Shown here: one piece after another, positions 10,628 through 21,305 of the stretch | How positions within the stretch are numbered: the first letter of the stretch is position 1 | How the letters are laid out: each line of letters opens with the position of its first letter | NCBI GenBank assembly: GCA_029055345.1 | Contig: JAIDDJ010000032.1 | Location: 62,001-126,000 of the forward strand | Direction of reading: 5' to 3' | Source: Muribaculaceae bacterium | Lineage (GTDB): Bacteria > Bacteroidota > Bacteroidia > Bacteroidales > Muribaculaceae | Length of the DNA stretch: 64,000 nucleotides | Translations under genes and position numbers: made by a program | The notes under the pieces: generated by a model | What the model saw: the letters and a program-made list of their open reading frames with translations, nothing else | The model's database searches: none | Told to the model about the DNA's origin: nothing

Positions 10628-12034
10628 ATGGAAATTAGAAGATTAATAGCCTTAATGATAGCTGGAGCATTGTTGTTGCCCTTGTGCGCCAAGAAGCAAC
10701 AGGATTTCTGCTTGGTGAAAGCGGACTCCCCTTCTCCGGAATGGCTTGAGAGCGCAGTGATATATGAAGCCAACCTTCGTCAGGGCACGACTTCACGCGA
10801 TTTAAAAGGATTGCAGAGAGAGCTGCCCCGACTCAAAGATCTCGGAGTGGATGTAATTTGGCTCATGCCAATTCATCCAATCAGCCAAGAGCAAAGAAAA
10901 GGTACGTTCGGCTCATACTATGCAGTTCAGGATTACAAGGCCGTAAACCCTGAATTCGGCACGATGGAAGACCTTAAGGAATTCGTCAGGACAGCTCATG
11001 CACATGGTATGAAGGTCATTCTCGATGAGGTCTGCAATCATACCGGAGCAGATCACAAATGGGTAACCGAGCATCCCGAGTATTATGCCCTCAACGAAAA
11101 GGGGGAGAAATATGGGCCTTACGATTGGACAGACGTCTACAAACTCGATTACTCCAATCCGGCGACACGCGCGGCGATGACAGACGCTCTGAAATTCTGG
11201 ATTGAAGAAGCCGATATTGATGGATACCGCTGTGATGTGGCAGGAGAAGTGCCTACTGATTACTGGGAAGAAGCCCGCCCGCAGCTTCAGGCCATCAAGC
11301 CCATTCTTATGCTTGCGGAATCTTCCACGCCCTCACTGCTCGTAAAGGCTTTTGATGTGGACTACGCATGGCCGATGAAAGATGTATTTAACGCCATTGC
11401 GGCCACCAAGGGCATTAATAAATGGGCTGCCGAGCATAAGGAGAACCGACCGAAAATGTCGGCCTCTGACATTCCCGCTCTTATTGAGCGGCAGAAAAAA
11501 GAATTTCCTGCCGACTCGCGACATATGAATATGGTGACTAATCATGACCTGAATTCATGGGAAGGCACGGAATTCGACCGTTTTGGCCCTGCTACGGGCG
11601 CCTTTGCCACCCTCAGCTATACTCTCCCTGGCGTCCCGATGATGTACACGGGGCAAGAAGTTGGATTCAATCATCCTTTCGAATTCTTCGAACAGGATTC
11701 TATTCAACCCGTCTATGAAGCCAACGAATTCACAGCCTTCTATGAGAGGCTCAACTCGCTCAAGCACAACAATCGCGCACTTGATGCCAGCGTTCCCGCT
11801 GATTTCTATTCAGCGACCAATCCTGACATTCTATGCTTCGTTCGTGAAGTTGCGAATCCAGATGGCACAGACAATAAGGTCATGGTCATCGCTAATCTTT
11901 CCAATGAGAAAACTCCTTTGATTTTTAAGGCAAAAGGTATTGACGTCAATGATTTGACCAATATTTTTTCAGGCGAGAAGGCCGTATTACCCGCTGAACT
12001 TGAGCCTTGGCAATACATTGTGTTAGCAAAATAA
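10628..12034 (+). CDS. exported GH13 alpha-amylase family protein
   Basis: signal peptide; [43 protein letters not shown]. Confidence 0.9.
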   Translation: MEIRRLIALMIAGALLLPLCAKKQQDFCLVKADSPSPEWLESAVIYEANLRQGTTSRDLKGLQRELPRLKDLGVDVIWLMPIHPISQEQRKGTFGSYYAVQDYKAVNPEFGTMEDLKEFVRTAHAHGMKVILDEVCNHTGADHKWVTEHPEYYALNEKGEKYGPYDWTDVYKLDYSNPATRAAMTDALKFWIEEADIDGYRCDVAGEVPTDYWEEARPQLQAIKPILMLAESSTPSLLVKAFDVDYAWPMKDVFNAIAATKGINKWAAEHKENRPKMSASDIPALIERQKKEFPADSRHMNMVTNHDLNSWEGTEFDRFGPATGAFATLSYTLPGVPMMYTGQEVGFNHPFEFFEQDSIQPVYEANEFTAFYERLNSLKHNNRALDASVPADFYSATNPDILCFVREVANPDGTDNKVMVIANLSNEKTPLIFKAKGIDVNDLTNIFSGEKAVLPAELEPWQYIVLAK

Positions 12035-12050
12035 AGTGACTCTTAGAAAT

Positions 12051-12998
12051 ATGACAGAAACACTGACACGCACCGATTTCGATTTCAAAGGTCAGGAATC
12101 GGTATATCACGGAAAGGTCCGTGACGTTTATGACATCAACAACAGATACATGGTGATGGTAGCAACAGACCGAATTTCTGCATTTGACGTTGTCCTGCCA
12201 AAAGGGATACCTTTCAAAGGTCAGGTCCTCAATCAGATTGCCGCCTATTTTCTTGATGCCACTGCCGATATCGTACCAAATTGGAAAATTTGTGTGCCCG
12301 ACCCGATGGTCACCATCGGCCATAAATGCGAACCTCTGAAGATCGAAATGATTGTCAGAGGCTATCTCGCAGGTTCGGCATGGAGGGATTATAAATCCGG
12401 TTGCCGGGAGATATGCGGTGTGAAGCTGCCTGACGGCATGAAAGAAAATCAAAAATTTGATTCGCCCATTCTGACTCCCACCACCAAGGCTGATGCCGGT
12501 CATGATGAAAATATCTCGCGTGAAGAGATTATCGCGCGCGGAATAGTTCCTGAGGATATATACAGCCAAGTTGAGAAATATGCTTTGGCCCTATTCAAAA
12601 GGGGCTCAGAAATGGCGGCAGAAAGAGGCCTTATCCTTGTCGACACTAAGTATGAATTCGGATTAAAGGATGGCAAAGTAATTCTAATTGACGAAATTCA
12701 TACTCCCGATTCTTCTCGATATTTCTATGCCGACGGATATCAGGAAAGATTTGAAAAGGGAGAAGAACAGCGCCAGCTATCTAAGGAATTTGTTCGCCAA
12801 TGGCTCATTTCCAACGGGTTCATGGGGAAAGCAGGACAAAAGGTGCCGGAGATGACTGATGAATATTGTGAGGAAGTCAGCAAGCGGTATATTGAGCTGT
12901 ATGAGCACATCACCGGAAAGACTTTCGTTCGTGCTGATGAATCCAATCTAACTCATCGTATTGAGGAAAATGTATCGAATGCGCTTGAGAAACTTTGA
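12051..12998 (+). CDS. purC: phosphoribosylaminoimidazole-succinocarboxamide synthase
   Basis: [43 protein letters not shown]-type LVDTKYEFG; start chosen at [10 protein letters not shown]. Confidence 0.97.
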   Translation: MTETLTRTDFDFKGQESVYHGKVRDVYDINNRYMVMVATDRISAFDVVLPKGIPFKGQVLNQIAAYFLDATADIVPNWKICVPDPMVTIGHKCEPLKIEMIVRGYLAGSAWRDYKSGCREICGVKLPDGMKENQKFDSPILTPTTKADAGHDENISREEIIARGIVPEDIYSQVEKYALALFKRGSEMAAERGLILVDTKYEFGLKDGKVILIDEIHTPDSSRYFYADGYQERFEKGEEQRQLSKEFVRQWLISNGFMGKAGQKVPEMTDEYCEEVSKRYIELYEHITGKTFVRADESNLTHRIEENVSNALEKL

Positions 12999-13020
12999 TT
13001 AATACAAATTAATTCATACA

Positions 13021-13058
13021 AAAAATGCGTCACATCGTAATTGGTGCGACGCATTTTT
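13021..13058. terminator. intrinsic bidirectional terminator between purC and the convergent cpsB-like gene
   Basis: AAAAATGCGTC...GACGCATTTTT inverted repeat with T-run. Confidence 0.85.
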
Positions 13059-13087
13059 GTATGCTATTTTGTATAACAAAGACTACT

Positions 13088-13813
13088 TTAATTGACTTTC
13101 GGATTATTGGCCACTTCTACCAATAAACGAAGTGGCTCGGAATGCTTAGGGCTCTTCTCAATGACATGGTCAAACACGAACTTACGATGAACATCCGAAC
13201 CGGTCAGATCAATCATTCCCTCTTTCAGAAGCCATTCGAGTTTTTTTCTTGCTGTTTCGCCATATCCACCGGTAAGTGATATATAATTTGCTTGAAATAA
13301 AAGCCCCCTTTCTTTCCAACGCCTATAGTCATCTTCATTCATATATCGGTATCTCTCCGGATGAGCCAGAATTGGCGTGAAGCCGGCCTTGAAGACGCCT
13401 TCTATCATTGACTCCATGCCGAAAGGAGGATTTACATAGGAAGTCTCGATCAGGAGATGATCGCCATCTTCTCCAATGGGCAGGAAGTCCTTATTTTGCA
13501 AGCGCTCTTCAAAAAGAGAATCAAGCATATTTTCGGATGCAAGCCTAAGCTCCAGACCTCCTTTATATTCATTTTTAAGCTCGGCGAATCGTTCACGCAG
13601 CTTCTCCGTGGGGTTCGGGCAGTCTTCCATCACATGTGGGGTCAGCCACACCTTCTTTATACCGGCAGCCTCGAAAGCAGCCAATGTGTCGAGAGACTCA
13701 TGCATGGTGCGAATGCCATCATCTACACCGGGAAGAATATGCGAATGCCAGTCTGTGAAACCTCCGAGAAGCCCGGACTTACTTAATTTTGATACAGTTT
13801 TAAAAGGCCACAT
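13088..13813 (-). CDS. CpsB/CapC-type PHP-domain tyrosine-protein phosphatase
   Basis: DWHSHILPGVDDGIRTMHESL, LTPHVMEDCPNP, ILAHPERYRYM, LTGSDVH; start at MWPFKTVSKL. Confidence 0.9.
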   Translation of the reverse strand: MWPFKTVSKLSKSGLLGGFTDWHSHILPGVDDGIRTMHESLDTLAAFEAAGIKKVWLTPHVMEDCPNPTEKLRERFAELKNEYKGGLELRLASENMLDSLFEERLQNKDFLPIGEDGDHLLIETSYVNPPFGMESMIEGVFKAGFTPILAHPERYRYMNEDDYRRWKERGLLFQANYISLTGGYGETARKKLEWLLKEGMIDLTGSDVHRKFVFDHVIEKSPKHSEPLRLLVEVANNPKVN

Positions 13814-13835
13814 AAAAATCAGCTTAACCTTTGAA

Positions 13836-16265
13836 TTACTCTTGCACAGCGTATGCCGAATGGTAATAACCATAACCATCCGCTCCGTAACGGCTGTGGG
13901 CTTTCTCTGTTCCATTGAGAAGGACCGACATCTGCTTGAACCGATAAGATTTGTAAAGCTCGTCGATATCTTTGATTGACTTCTTTTCCAGAAGGCCGGC
14001 ACGAACTATGAAGATGGTTCTGTCGGCTAACGGGGCCAGAACTTGAGTATCAACCACTATATCCACCGGCGGACAGTCGAGAATTATATAGTCATATTCT
14101 TTTCGCGCCTCTTCAATAAGCGTCTTCATATTCGAAGTTTCGAGCAACTCAGCCGGATTAGGGGGCCTGTGTCCGATAGGTAGAACAAATAGATTGGGCT
14201 CTTCTTGATCTGCCACTACGAGATGTTTCCAATCGGATGTGTTCCCGGTGAGATATGCTGAAATACCTTTCGGTGGCATGCCTACAAACTGTGATGAAGA
14301 ACCATGTCGAAGGTCACAGTCAATTATAAGCACCTTCTTGCCCTTGATGGCAAACGAACAACCGAGATTGTAAGTCACAAACGATTTCCCGCTTCCAGGA
14401 TTGAAAGATGTCACCATCAGCACCGATGAACCCGAGCCATGATTCATGAAGTCAATATTGCCTCGCACGATTCTGAACGATTCGTTAATTACATCACGGC
14501 TGCCGGCGGTAACTCGTGCCGGAAGTGTCTCGAGTTCCTTCGTGGTCTTTGATTTGAATAATCCGCGCAGTTTTGCGAATCTCTTTCTTCGACCTCCGAG
14601 TGGAATTTCTCCCATGAATGGCGTTGCCATGCGGTCAAGATCTCTCCGCGACCTCACTGTAGTGTTAGAGGATTCAATCACATATACGAGGCCGGCCGGA
14701 AGTCCGAGACCAATAAGGAAGGCGATGCTTATAAGAAGCAATTTTTTGGGAGCTACAGGCTTTAAAGGTCCGTAAGGAGGTGTGATTACTCTCGTATTGT
14801 CGGCTGTAAAAGTCTGGGTCAGTTCATTTTCCTCACGCTTCTGGAGAAGATAAAGATAAAGTTGCTCCTTAACTTTCTGCTGCCTTTCCACACTGAGCAA
14901 GTACTTGGCCTGATTAGGCGCAGATGCGAGTTGACCTTTAATGCCTCCCTCTGCACGCTGTAGACTCTTCAATTGATTTTCGTAACCTATGACATTGGTT
15001 TTTAACGCTCGCTCTATAGCTTCGCGCATTCCGGCAAGCTGAGTGTCATAATCTTTAACTATCGGGTTTGTCGCAGAAGATGTAGCGGCAAGATTATTCC
15101 TTGTAAGAAGCGTTGTATTGTAAGTGCTTATCTGGCTCTCTATCGGAAGCGATACGCCGCCGGTATTGACAGGTATCACATTGTTCTTGTTTGCAGGATT
15201 CTGGACATAGTCATACACATAACGCGCCATGCTCAGCTGTGTGCTCGCTGTCAGCATTTCCTGCTGAAGGTCGTGCGTGGTCTTCATATTAAGCTTCGCA
15301 GCCTCTTCAAGATCCGGAACAAGCGTCTGCGCCTTATATTTCATTATGTCTGAATCTACAGAACCAAGTTCTTTCTCAATCACTGCCAGACGGTCATCGA
15401 TAAACTGCGATGTGGCCGTAGATATCCTGTTCTTGTCAGATATCCATTTTGAGGTGTACACGTCAAGCACGGTGTTTAGGATATCATCGGCGCGCTCCAC
15501 GGATGTATCTTCTATGTTAAGATCAAGGACATCCGCATCCTTATCGACCAGGTCCCCCTTAAGCTTTGTGGTATATTTTTCAACAGTCGGCAGAAATGAA
15601 CTGCGGACAATATTGATTGTAACAGGCTCCGTAATTCCGGGACCGGCATAGCGCTGATTCGGTGTAATTTGAAGCGTGCCGATAGGTGTCTTTACCGCTG
15701 TGGCCCCGGCCGGCATTTTCACTTCCTTATCGAATTTGATTTTTTGTCCCGGCACCAGTTTTACAAATTTATAAAGCCGAGCCGAGCCATCAGGATTCAA
15801 ATCCATGCGGAATGAACCTGCCTCATTCGCCGGCAAATCCGGAATGACAATATTAAACGGCAGATTCGTGCCGTACAGTGTCTTATTATAGGGTAAAGCC
15901 CGTTCGGTATATTCAACATCCAGATTAAGTCGTTGCACCACTTCTGCCATGACTGCCGGAGACATCAGGGATATCAGTTCATTATACACATTCGTATTCG
16001 TAGATACAAGTCCCAATGATGAAAACGAACTGGCTATATCACCTACTCCGCCTCCGCCATCCTGATCCTTAATCAGAACCTGCATACTCCGTTTGTAACG
16101 CGGAGGCGTGCGGTAGGCATAATAGACTCCTGCACATGTAAAAAAGAGTATCGATATTAAGAACCATTTCCATTTCGCCCCGCAGGCCTTAAGGAAGTTC
16201 TTTAACGAAAAACTTGATTCCGCATCGGCGGTTGTGGTCTCGGCCAATTGTTTATTCTGACTCAT
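13836..16265 (-). CDS. Wzc-type polysaccharide co-polymerase / BY-kinase
   Basis: Wzz domain, MVTSFNPGSGKSFVTYNLGCSFAIKGKKVLIIDCDLRHGSSS, DYIILDCPPVD, Tyr-rich tail RYGADGYGYYHSAYAVQE. Confidence 0.95.
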   Translation of the reverse strand: MSQNKQLAETTTADAESSFSLKNFLKACGAKWKWFLISILFFTCAGVYYAYRTPPRYKRSMQVLIKDQDGGGGVGDIASSFSSLGLVSTNTNVYNELISLMSPAVMAEVVQRLNLDVEYTERALPYNKTLYGTNLPFNIVIPDLPANEAGSFRMDLNPDGSARLYKFVKLVPGQKIKFDKEVKMPAGATAVKTPIGTLQITPNQRYAGPGITEPVTINIVRSSFLPTVEKYTTKLKGDLVDKDADVLDLNIEDTSVERADDILNTVLDVYTSKWISDKNRISTATSQFIDDRLAVIEKELGSVDSDIMKYKAQTLVPDLEEAAKLNMKTTHDLQQEMLTASTQLSMARYVYDYVQNPANKNNVIPVNTGGVSLPIESQISTYNTTLLTRNNLAATSSATNPIVKDYDTQLAGMREAIERALKTNVIGYENQLKSLQRAEGGIKGQLASAPNQAKYLLSVERQQKVKEQLYLYLLQKREENELTQTFTADNTRVITPPYGPLKPVAPKKLLLISIAFLIGLGLPAGLVYVIESSNTTVRSRRDLDRMATPFMGEIPLGGRRKRFAKLRGLFKSKTTKELETLPARVTAGSRDVINESFRIVRGNIDFMNHGSGSSVLMVTSFNPGSGKSFVTYNLGCSFAIKGKKVLIIDCDLRHGSSSQFVGMPPKGISAYLTGNTSDWKHLVVADQEEPNLFVLPIGHRPPNPAELLETSNMKTLIEEARKEYDYIILDCPPVDIVVDTQVLAPLADRTIFIVRAGLLEKKSIKDIDELYKSYRFKQMSVLLNGTEKAHSRYGADGYGYYHSAYAVQE

Positions 16266-16294
16266 TTGAGTATCAAGCGCATTAATTAAATTTA

Positions 16295-17137
16295 TTATTT
16301 CACGAACACTCCGATGGTGGTGACGGCTGTCGTGACAAGCGATGCTACCGATATCCAGAACGATGTGCTGAGCGCGTTGTTTCCGTTGATCGTGGATGAC
16401 CGCTTCATCATATCATTAGGCTCTACATAAACCACATCGTTGGGTCGCAGATAGAAAGCCGGAGACCCGGCAGCCTTTTTAAGGTCGGTTATATCGATTG
16501 TATATACGCGAATCGAGCCATCCTCTTCGCGAAGCACCTTTATATTTTCTCGCTGACCGCCTATCTGGAGGTCTCCTGCAACTGCCAACGCTTCAAGAAG
16601 GGTATAGGAGTCGGCATTCACCTCATACCGCCCGGGAGTATTTACCGCTCCAAGCACATTGATACCTGTATTAAGGAACTCTACTATTACCGTAGGATCC
16701 TTGACAAGATCGCGTCCCACAAGTTCTCCCTTGATAAAACCGGCAAGTTCCGCACGTGTCATCCCTGCCACTTTAAGCATGCCGAGAACCGGAAAGTCTA
16801 TCATACCTTGCGGAGTTACTGTATATGAACTTACGCCATCAGCCATAGCCCCTCTGTATACCTGAGAGGTAGCGCCGGATGCCGAACTCGTCGATGACGA
16901 AGCGCCTAACCTTTGAGAATATGTCGGAAGGTTAAACAGTTCAGAGACCATCGGGTCCTTAGCCTTCACTATTATATTGAGCTTGTCGCCCGGCTGAAGC
17001 TTGAATTGTTCTTGCTGGGCGATGGGAAATATCATTTCCTCATTTTGAAAATATGCTATGTTTTGCGGTGCTTTGCAAGAGGAAAGCATCAACAAAGCTG
17101 TCCCTGCACACACGAGAAGTATTCTTGAAAGTTTCAT
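16295..17137 (-). CDS. polysaccharide biosynthesis/export lipoprotein (Wza/BexD-like)
   Basis: lipobox LMLSSC; FKLQPGDKLNIIVKAKDP; TVTPQGMIDFPVLGMLKVAGMT; SLBB-like C-terminus. Confidence 0.93.
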   Translation of the reverse strand: MKLSRILLVCAGTALLMLSSCKAPQNIAYFQNEEMIFPIAQQEQFKLQPGDKLNIIVKAKDPMVSELFNLPTYSQRLGASSSTSSASGATSQVYRGAMADGVSSYTVTPQGMIDFPVLGMLKVAGMTRAELAGFIKGELVGRDLVKDPTVIVEFLNTGINVLGAVNTPGRYEVNADSYTLLEALAVAGDLQIGGQRENIKVLREEDGSIRVYTIDITDLKKAAGSPAFYLRPNDVVYVEPNDMMKRSSTINGNNALSTSFWISVASLVTTAVTTIGVFVK

Positions 17138-17232
17138 TATAGGTTGGTCAAGTGGTCTTTTCCGAATATAATTGCAAAATTATAAAAAAATAATCATTCG
17201 ACAAAAAAGTTGACTATTTCCTTTTAAAACTC

Positions 17233-17292
17233 AATTTGACGGAGGGATATTGCCCTTAATTTTGCCCATTTGGATTTTATTGAGTAATTTTG
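17233..17292 (+). promoter_or_regulatory. tandem candidate promoters upstream of panB
   Basis: TTTG (17261-17264)-N20-TAATTTTG (17285-17292); a second TAATTTTG at 17257-17264 with TTTG at 17235-17238. Confidence 0.6.
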
Positions 17293-17375
17293 CAGCGCAA
17301 ATGAGGTTAATCCCGATTATTGTCGCCTCGTTAAGGCACAATTTTTTATTCAATTACCCCAAAATAAGAAACGCA

Positions 17376-18197
17376 ATGTCAACCAACACAATCGACGACA
17401 AGCGTAAGGTCACAACCCGCCGACTTGTTGAAATGAAACAACGCGGTGAGAAAATTTCCATGTTGACCGCCTATGATTATTCATCAGCTAAAATTATAGA
17501 TGGCGCAGGCATTGATGTGATTCTTGTGGGCGATTCTGCATCAAATGTGATGGCTGGAAATGTAACCACACTTCCTATCACGCTTGATCAGATGATCTAT
17601 CATGCCAAATCCGTGATGAAGGGCACAAAGCGGGCTCTTGTAGTAGTAGATCTTCCGTTTGGCTCATATCAGGGAAATTCCAAGGAAGCACTCGCATCGG
17701 CCATAAGAATCATGAAGGAGAGCCATGCCGAAGCTGTCAAGCTCGAAGGAGGCGCCGAAATCAAGGAATCCGTGGAGAGAATTCTTTCGGCAGGCATACC
17801 GGTGATGGGACATCTCGGCCTCACTCCACAGAGCATCAATAAATTCGGCACTTATAATGTGAGAGCCCGCGAGAAGGAAGAAGCCGACAAACTGATTGCC
17901 GATGCAAAACTTCTTGAGGAGCTGGGCTGCTTCGCTATAGTATTGGAGAAAATTCCCGCCGAACTTGCTGAAAAAGTTGCAAGTGAGCTAACTATCCCCA
18001 TCATAGGAATAGGAGCCGGCGGAGGGACAGACGGCCAAGTGCTCGTGATGCATGATATGCTCGGTATAAATCAGGGGTTTTCTCCTCGTTTTCTGCGAAG
18101 ATATGCCGACCTCGCCACTATTATGCACGATGCCGTGGGGAGATATGTCGAAGATGTAAAAAGCGGAGATTTCCCCTCACCTGACGAATCTTACTGA
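17376..18197 (+). CDS. panB: 3-methyl-2-oxobutanoate hydroxymethyltransferase
   Basis: [72 protein letters not shown]. Confidence 0.97.
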   Translation: MSTNTIDDKRKVTTRRLVEMKQRGEKISMLTAYDYSSAKIIDGAGIDVILVGDSASNVMAGNVTTLPITLDQMIYHAKSVMKGTKRALVVVDLPFGSYQGNSKEALASAIRIMKESHAEAVKLEGGAEIKESVERILSAGIPVMGHLGLTPQSINKFGTYNVRAREKEEADKLIADAKLLEELGCFAIVLEKIPAELAEKVASELTIPIIGIGAGGGTDGQVLVMHDMLGINQGFSPRFLRRYADLATIMHDAVGRYVEDVKSGDFPSPDESY

Positions 18198-18202
18198 TAT
18201 TG

Positions 18203-18248
18203 AAAAGCGCTAAACCTTTGATTGTTCATCGAGTTCAGGCGCTTTTTT
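18203..18248 (+). terminator. intrinsic terminator after panB
   Basis: AAAAGCGC ... GCGCTTTTTT. Confidence 0.6.
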
Positions 18249-18268
18249 AATAGCTTGAAGAAGCAATA

Positions 18269-18300
18269 TTTGAGAGATTGACATTTTTTTAGTAATTTTG
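18269..18300 (+). promoter_or_regulatory. Bacteroidetes-type promoter for purF-carAB-pyr gene string
   Basis: TTTG-N20-TAATTTTG ending 17 bp before the ATG. Confidence 0.7.
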
Positions 18301-18317
18301 CGAAGCAAAACCGGAAT

Positions 18318-20204
18318 ATGGAACCACTGAAACATGAGTGCGGCGTCGCGATGGTGCGTCTGCTCAAGCCCCTTGCCTATTACCAGGAGAAATACGGCTC
18401 ATGGATGTATGGGCTTAACAAGCTTTATCTCCTCATGGAAAAGCAGCATAACAGGGGCCAGGAAGGGGCCGGCCTCGCTTGTGTAAAGATGAGGGCCGCT
18501 CCGGGCGAAGAATTCATGTTTCGTGAACGAGCGGAAGGCTCGAATGCCATTCAGGAAATATTTAATGCAGTCCATCTTCAGCTTGACAAATTCTCTCACG
18601 CCGAGCTTAATGATGCCGACTTTGCAAGCCGCTTTATTCCCTTTGCCGGAGAACTTTACATGGGCCATCTCCGCTATTCCACAACAGGGAAAAGCGGCAT
18701 TTCTTTTGTCCACCCTTTCCTGCGCCGCAATAATTGGCGCGCACGAAATCTTTGCATTTGCGCCAATTTCAATCTCACCAATGTGGATGAAATCTTCGAC
18801 AGCATTGCAGTCAAGGGTCAACACCCCAGAATGGTATCCGATACCTATCTGCTTCTCGAGCAACTCGGCCATCGCCTTGACCGCGAAAGCGAACGATGCT
18901 TTAATGAAGCTATATCCGACGGGCTCAAAGATAAGCAGATCACAGACTATATTGAAGAACACATCGATGTTTCCACACTTCTCCGTGACTGCGCCCCTAT
19001 TTGGGACGGAGGATACGTGCTTTGCGGCGTAACCGGGTCAGGAGAGATGCTCGCTATGCGCGATCCATGGGGAATCCGCCCGGCATTCTGGTATATGGAT
19101 GATGAGGTTTTCGTGCTTACTTCCGAGCGTCCGGTCATCCAGACATCATTCAATGTTGAGACAGACCGCATACACGAACTCGCACCCGGCCAGGCTGTAA
19201 TCGTGTCGCGCGACGGGAATCTGCGTCTCAGCACTATTCTCGCTCCGGCCAGATACGCTCCATGCTCTTTCGAGCGTGTCTATTTCAGTCGCGGTTCCGA
19301 CCGTGACATCTACAAGGAACGTAAAGAACTCGGACGGACACTTGTCGAGCCTATCCTGAAAGCTATCGATAACGACATCGACAATACCGTATTTTCATAT
19401 ATTCCTAACACAGCCGAGGCCGCATTCTATGGCATGGTCCAGGGCTTCAATGAATACCTGAACGGACAGAAAGTGGAGGAAATGGCCCGATGGGGAAGCT
19501 ATCTTCCCGCAGAGAGAATAAGGGAAATACTTTCTCGGAGAATAAGAACCGAGAAAGTAGCGATAAAGGATATAAAACTGCGCACATTCATTTCCGATGA
19601 TTCAAGCCGCAATGACCTGGCAGCTCATGTATATGACGTGACTTACGGAAGTATTCGGCCAGGCCAGGACAACCTCGTGATAATTGATGACAGCATCGTG
19701 AGGGGAACGACTCTGCGGGAAAGCATCATCCGGATTCTCGACAGGCTTCACCCCCGCAGGATCGTAATAGTCAGTTCAAGTCCGCAGGTAAGATATCCGG
19801 ATTATTACGGCATAGATATGTCGCGCATGGACGAATTTATCGCCTTTAGGGCCGCAATTGCACTCGCCGAGGAACGCGGCAAAAAAAATGTAATACTCGA
19901 CATTTACAGAAAATGTCTCGAACAGAGGAATCTGCCTAAAGAACAGATGGCCAACTATGTGACCGAGCTATATGACCTGTTTACGGACGATGAGATATCT
20001 GATAAGATAGTCGAAATGCTCAAGCCTGGAGACATTGAGGCTGATGTAAAAATCGTATATCAAAGCATCGATGGCCTTCACCACTCTTGTCCAAATCATC
20101 CGGGTGACTGGTATTTCTCAGGAAACTATCCCACCCCCGGCGGAATTAAAAGAATCAACGAAGCATATATTAATTATATCGAAGAAATATATAATCAGAA
20201 ATGA
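18318..20204 (+). CDS. amidophosphoribosyltransferase family protein, long (628 aa) variant
   Basis: Ntn Cys after MEPLKHE (CGVAMVRLL), MEKQHNRGQEGAG, PRT motif VIIDDSIVRGTTLRESI; overlaps carA by 4 bp. Confidence 0.85.
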   Translation: MEPLKHECGVAMVRLLKPLAYYQEKYGSWMYGLNKLYLLMEKQHNRGQEGAGLACVKMRAAPGEEFMFRERAEGSNAIQEIFNAVHLQLDKFSHAELNDADFASRFIPFAGELYMGHLRYSTTGKSGISFVHPFLRRNNWRARNLCICANFNLTNVDEIFDSIAVKGQHPRMVSDTYLLLEQLGHRLDRESERCFNEAISDGLKDKQITDYIEEHIDVSTLLRDCAPIWDGGYVLCGVTGSGEMLAMRDPWGIRPAFWYMDDEVFVLTSERPVIQTSFNVETDRIHELAPGQAVIVSRDGNLRLSTILAPARYAPCSFERVYFSRGSDRDIYKERKELGRTLVEPILKAIDNDIDNTVFSYIPNTAEAAFYGMVQGFNEYLNGQKVEEMARWGSYLPAERIREILSRRIRTEKVAIKDIKLRTFISDDSSRNDLAAHVYDVTYGSIRPGQDNLVIIDDSIVRGTTLRESIIRILDRLHPRRIVIVSSSPQVRYPDYYGIDMSRMDEFIAFRAAIALAEERGKKNVILDIYRKCLEQRNLPKEQMANYVTELYDLFTDDEISDKIVEMLKPGDIEADVKIVYQSIDGLHHSCPNHPGDWYFSGNYPTPGGIKRINEAYINYIEEIYNQK

Positions 20205-21280
20205 AAAAAGCCACACTGATACTTGACGACGGCACGCGGTTCGAAGGCGAATCGTTCGGCTATGAAGGTAATGTAGCCGGTGAAGTCGTATTCAACACAG
20301 CAATGACCGGCTATCCGGAAAGCCTGACCGACCCCTCTTATGCCGGTCAGCTGATGGTGTTGACCTACCCTCTGATAGGCAACTATGGAGTGCCATCGAC
20401 TGAGGATACCGAAGATGGCCTTGAAAGATTCATGGAAAGCGACCGTATCTATGCGTCCGGTATCATAGTGAGCGATTATTCCGAGTGCTACAGCCATTGG
20501 AACGCCCACGAAAGCCTATCTGACTGGTTGAAGCGTGAAAAGGTGCCCGGTATCACCGGCGTTGACACCCGTTGGCTCACCCAGATTCTTAGAGAACATG
20601 GCGTAATGATGGGTAGAATCATCGTTGAAGGCGATTCATCAGTGCCGGCAATGCCTGACTATAACGATATCAATTATGTTGATATAGTTTCTACTCCTGG
20701 AATCAAAGTTTACAATGAAGGCGCTCCGAAACGCGTCGTCCTCGTGGATTGCGGAGCAAAAAATAATATTATCCGTTGTCTTACCCGCCGCGGAGTCGAA
20801 GTGGTCCGCGTGCCTTGGAATCATGATTTCAATGACATGGAATTCGACGGGCTATTTATCTCAAATGGGCCCGGCAACCCGGAAGCTTGCGATGCCGCGG
20901 TAAATAATATCCGCAAATTTATTTCAAATCCGGATGAAAAGCGCCCACTGATGGGTATATGCATGGGCAATCAACTCCTCTCGAAGGCTGCGGGAGCCAC
21001 GATTTACAAGTTGAAATATGGCCATCGTTCCCATAATCAGCCGGTCCGTATGGAAGGCTCCGACCGTTGTTTCATCACAAGCCAGAACCATGGCTTCGCC
21101 GTTGACCCTTCGACACTTAAAGAGGGCTGGAAGCCATATTTTACAAATATGAACGATGGCTCAAACGAAGGTATCAGGCACGAAAGCCGGCCATGGTTCT
21201 CTTCACAATTCCACCCGGAAGCTTCCGGAGGGCCGGTAGACACCGAGTTCCTCTTTGACGACTTCATCAATCTACTCTGA
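20201..21280 (+). CDS. carA: carbamoyl-phosphate synthase small subunit
   Basis: GEVVFNTAMTGYPESLTDPSYAGQ; GICMGNQLL; SQFHPEASGGP. Confidence 0.97.
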   Translation: MKKATLILDDGTRFEGESFGYEGNVAGEVVFNTAMTGYPESLTDPSYAGQLMVLTYPLIGNYGVPSTEDTEDGLERFMESDRIYASGIIVSDYSECYSHWNAHESLSDWLKREKVPGITGVDTRWLTQILREHGVMMGRIIVEGDSSVPAMPDYNDINYVDIVSTPGIKVYNEGAPKRVVLVDCGAKNNIIRCLTRRGVEVVRVPWNHDFNDMEFDGLFISNGPGNPEACDAAVNNIRKFISNPDEKRPLMGICMGNQLLSKAAGATIYKLKYGHRSHNQPVRMEGSDRCFITSQNHGFAVDPSTLKEGWKPYFTNMNDGSNEGIRHESRPWFSSQFHPEASGGPVDTEFLFDDFINLL

Positions 21281-21305
21281 GACCACCCCAAACAAAAGAA
21301 TAAAA

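Noticed and set aside
13814-14002. N-terminal extension of the CpsB-like ORF into wzc
   Set aside because: Overlaps the wzc 3' end out of frame; homology begins after MWPFKTVSK.
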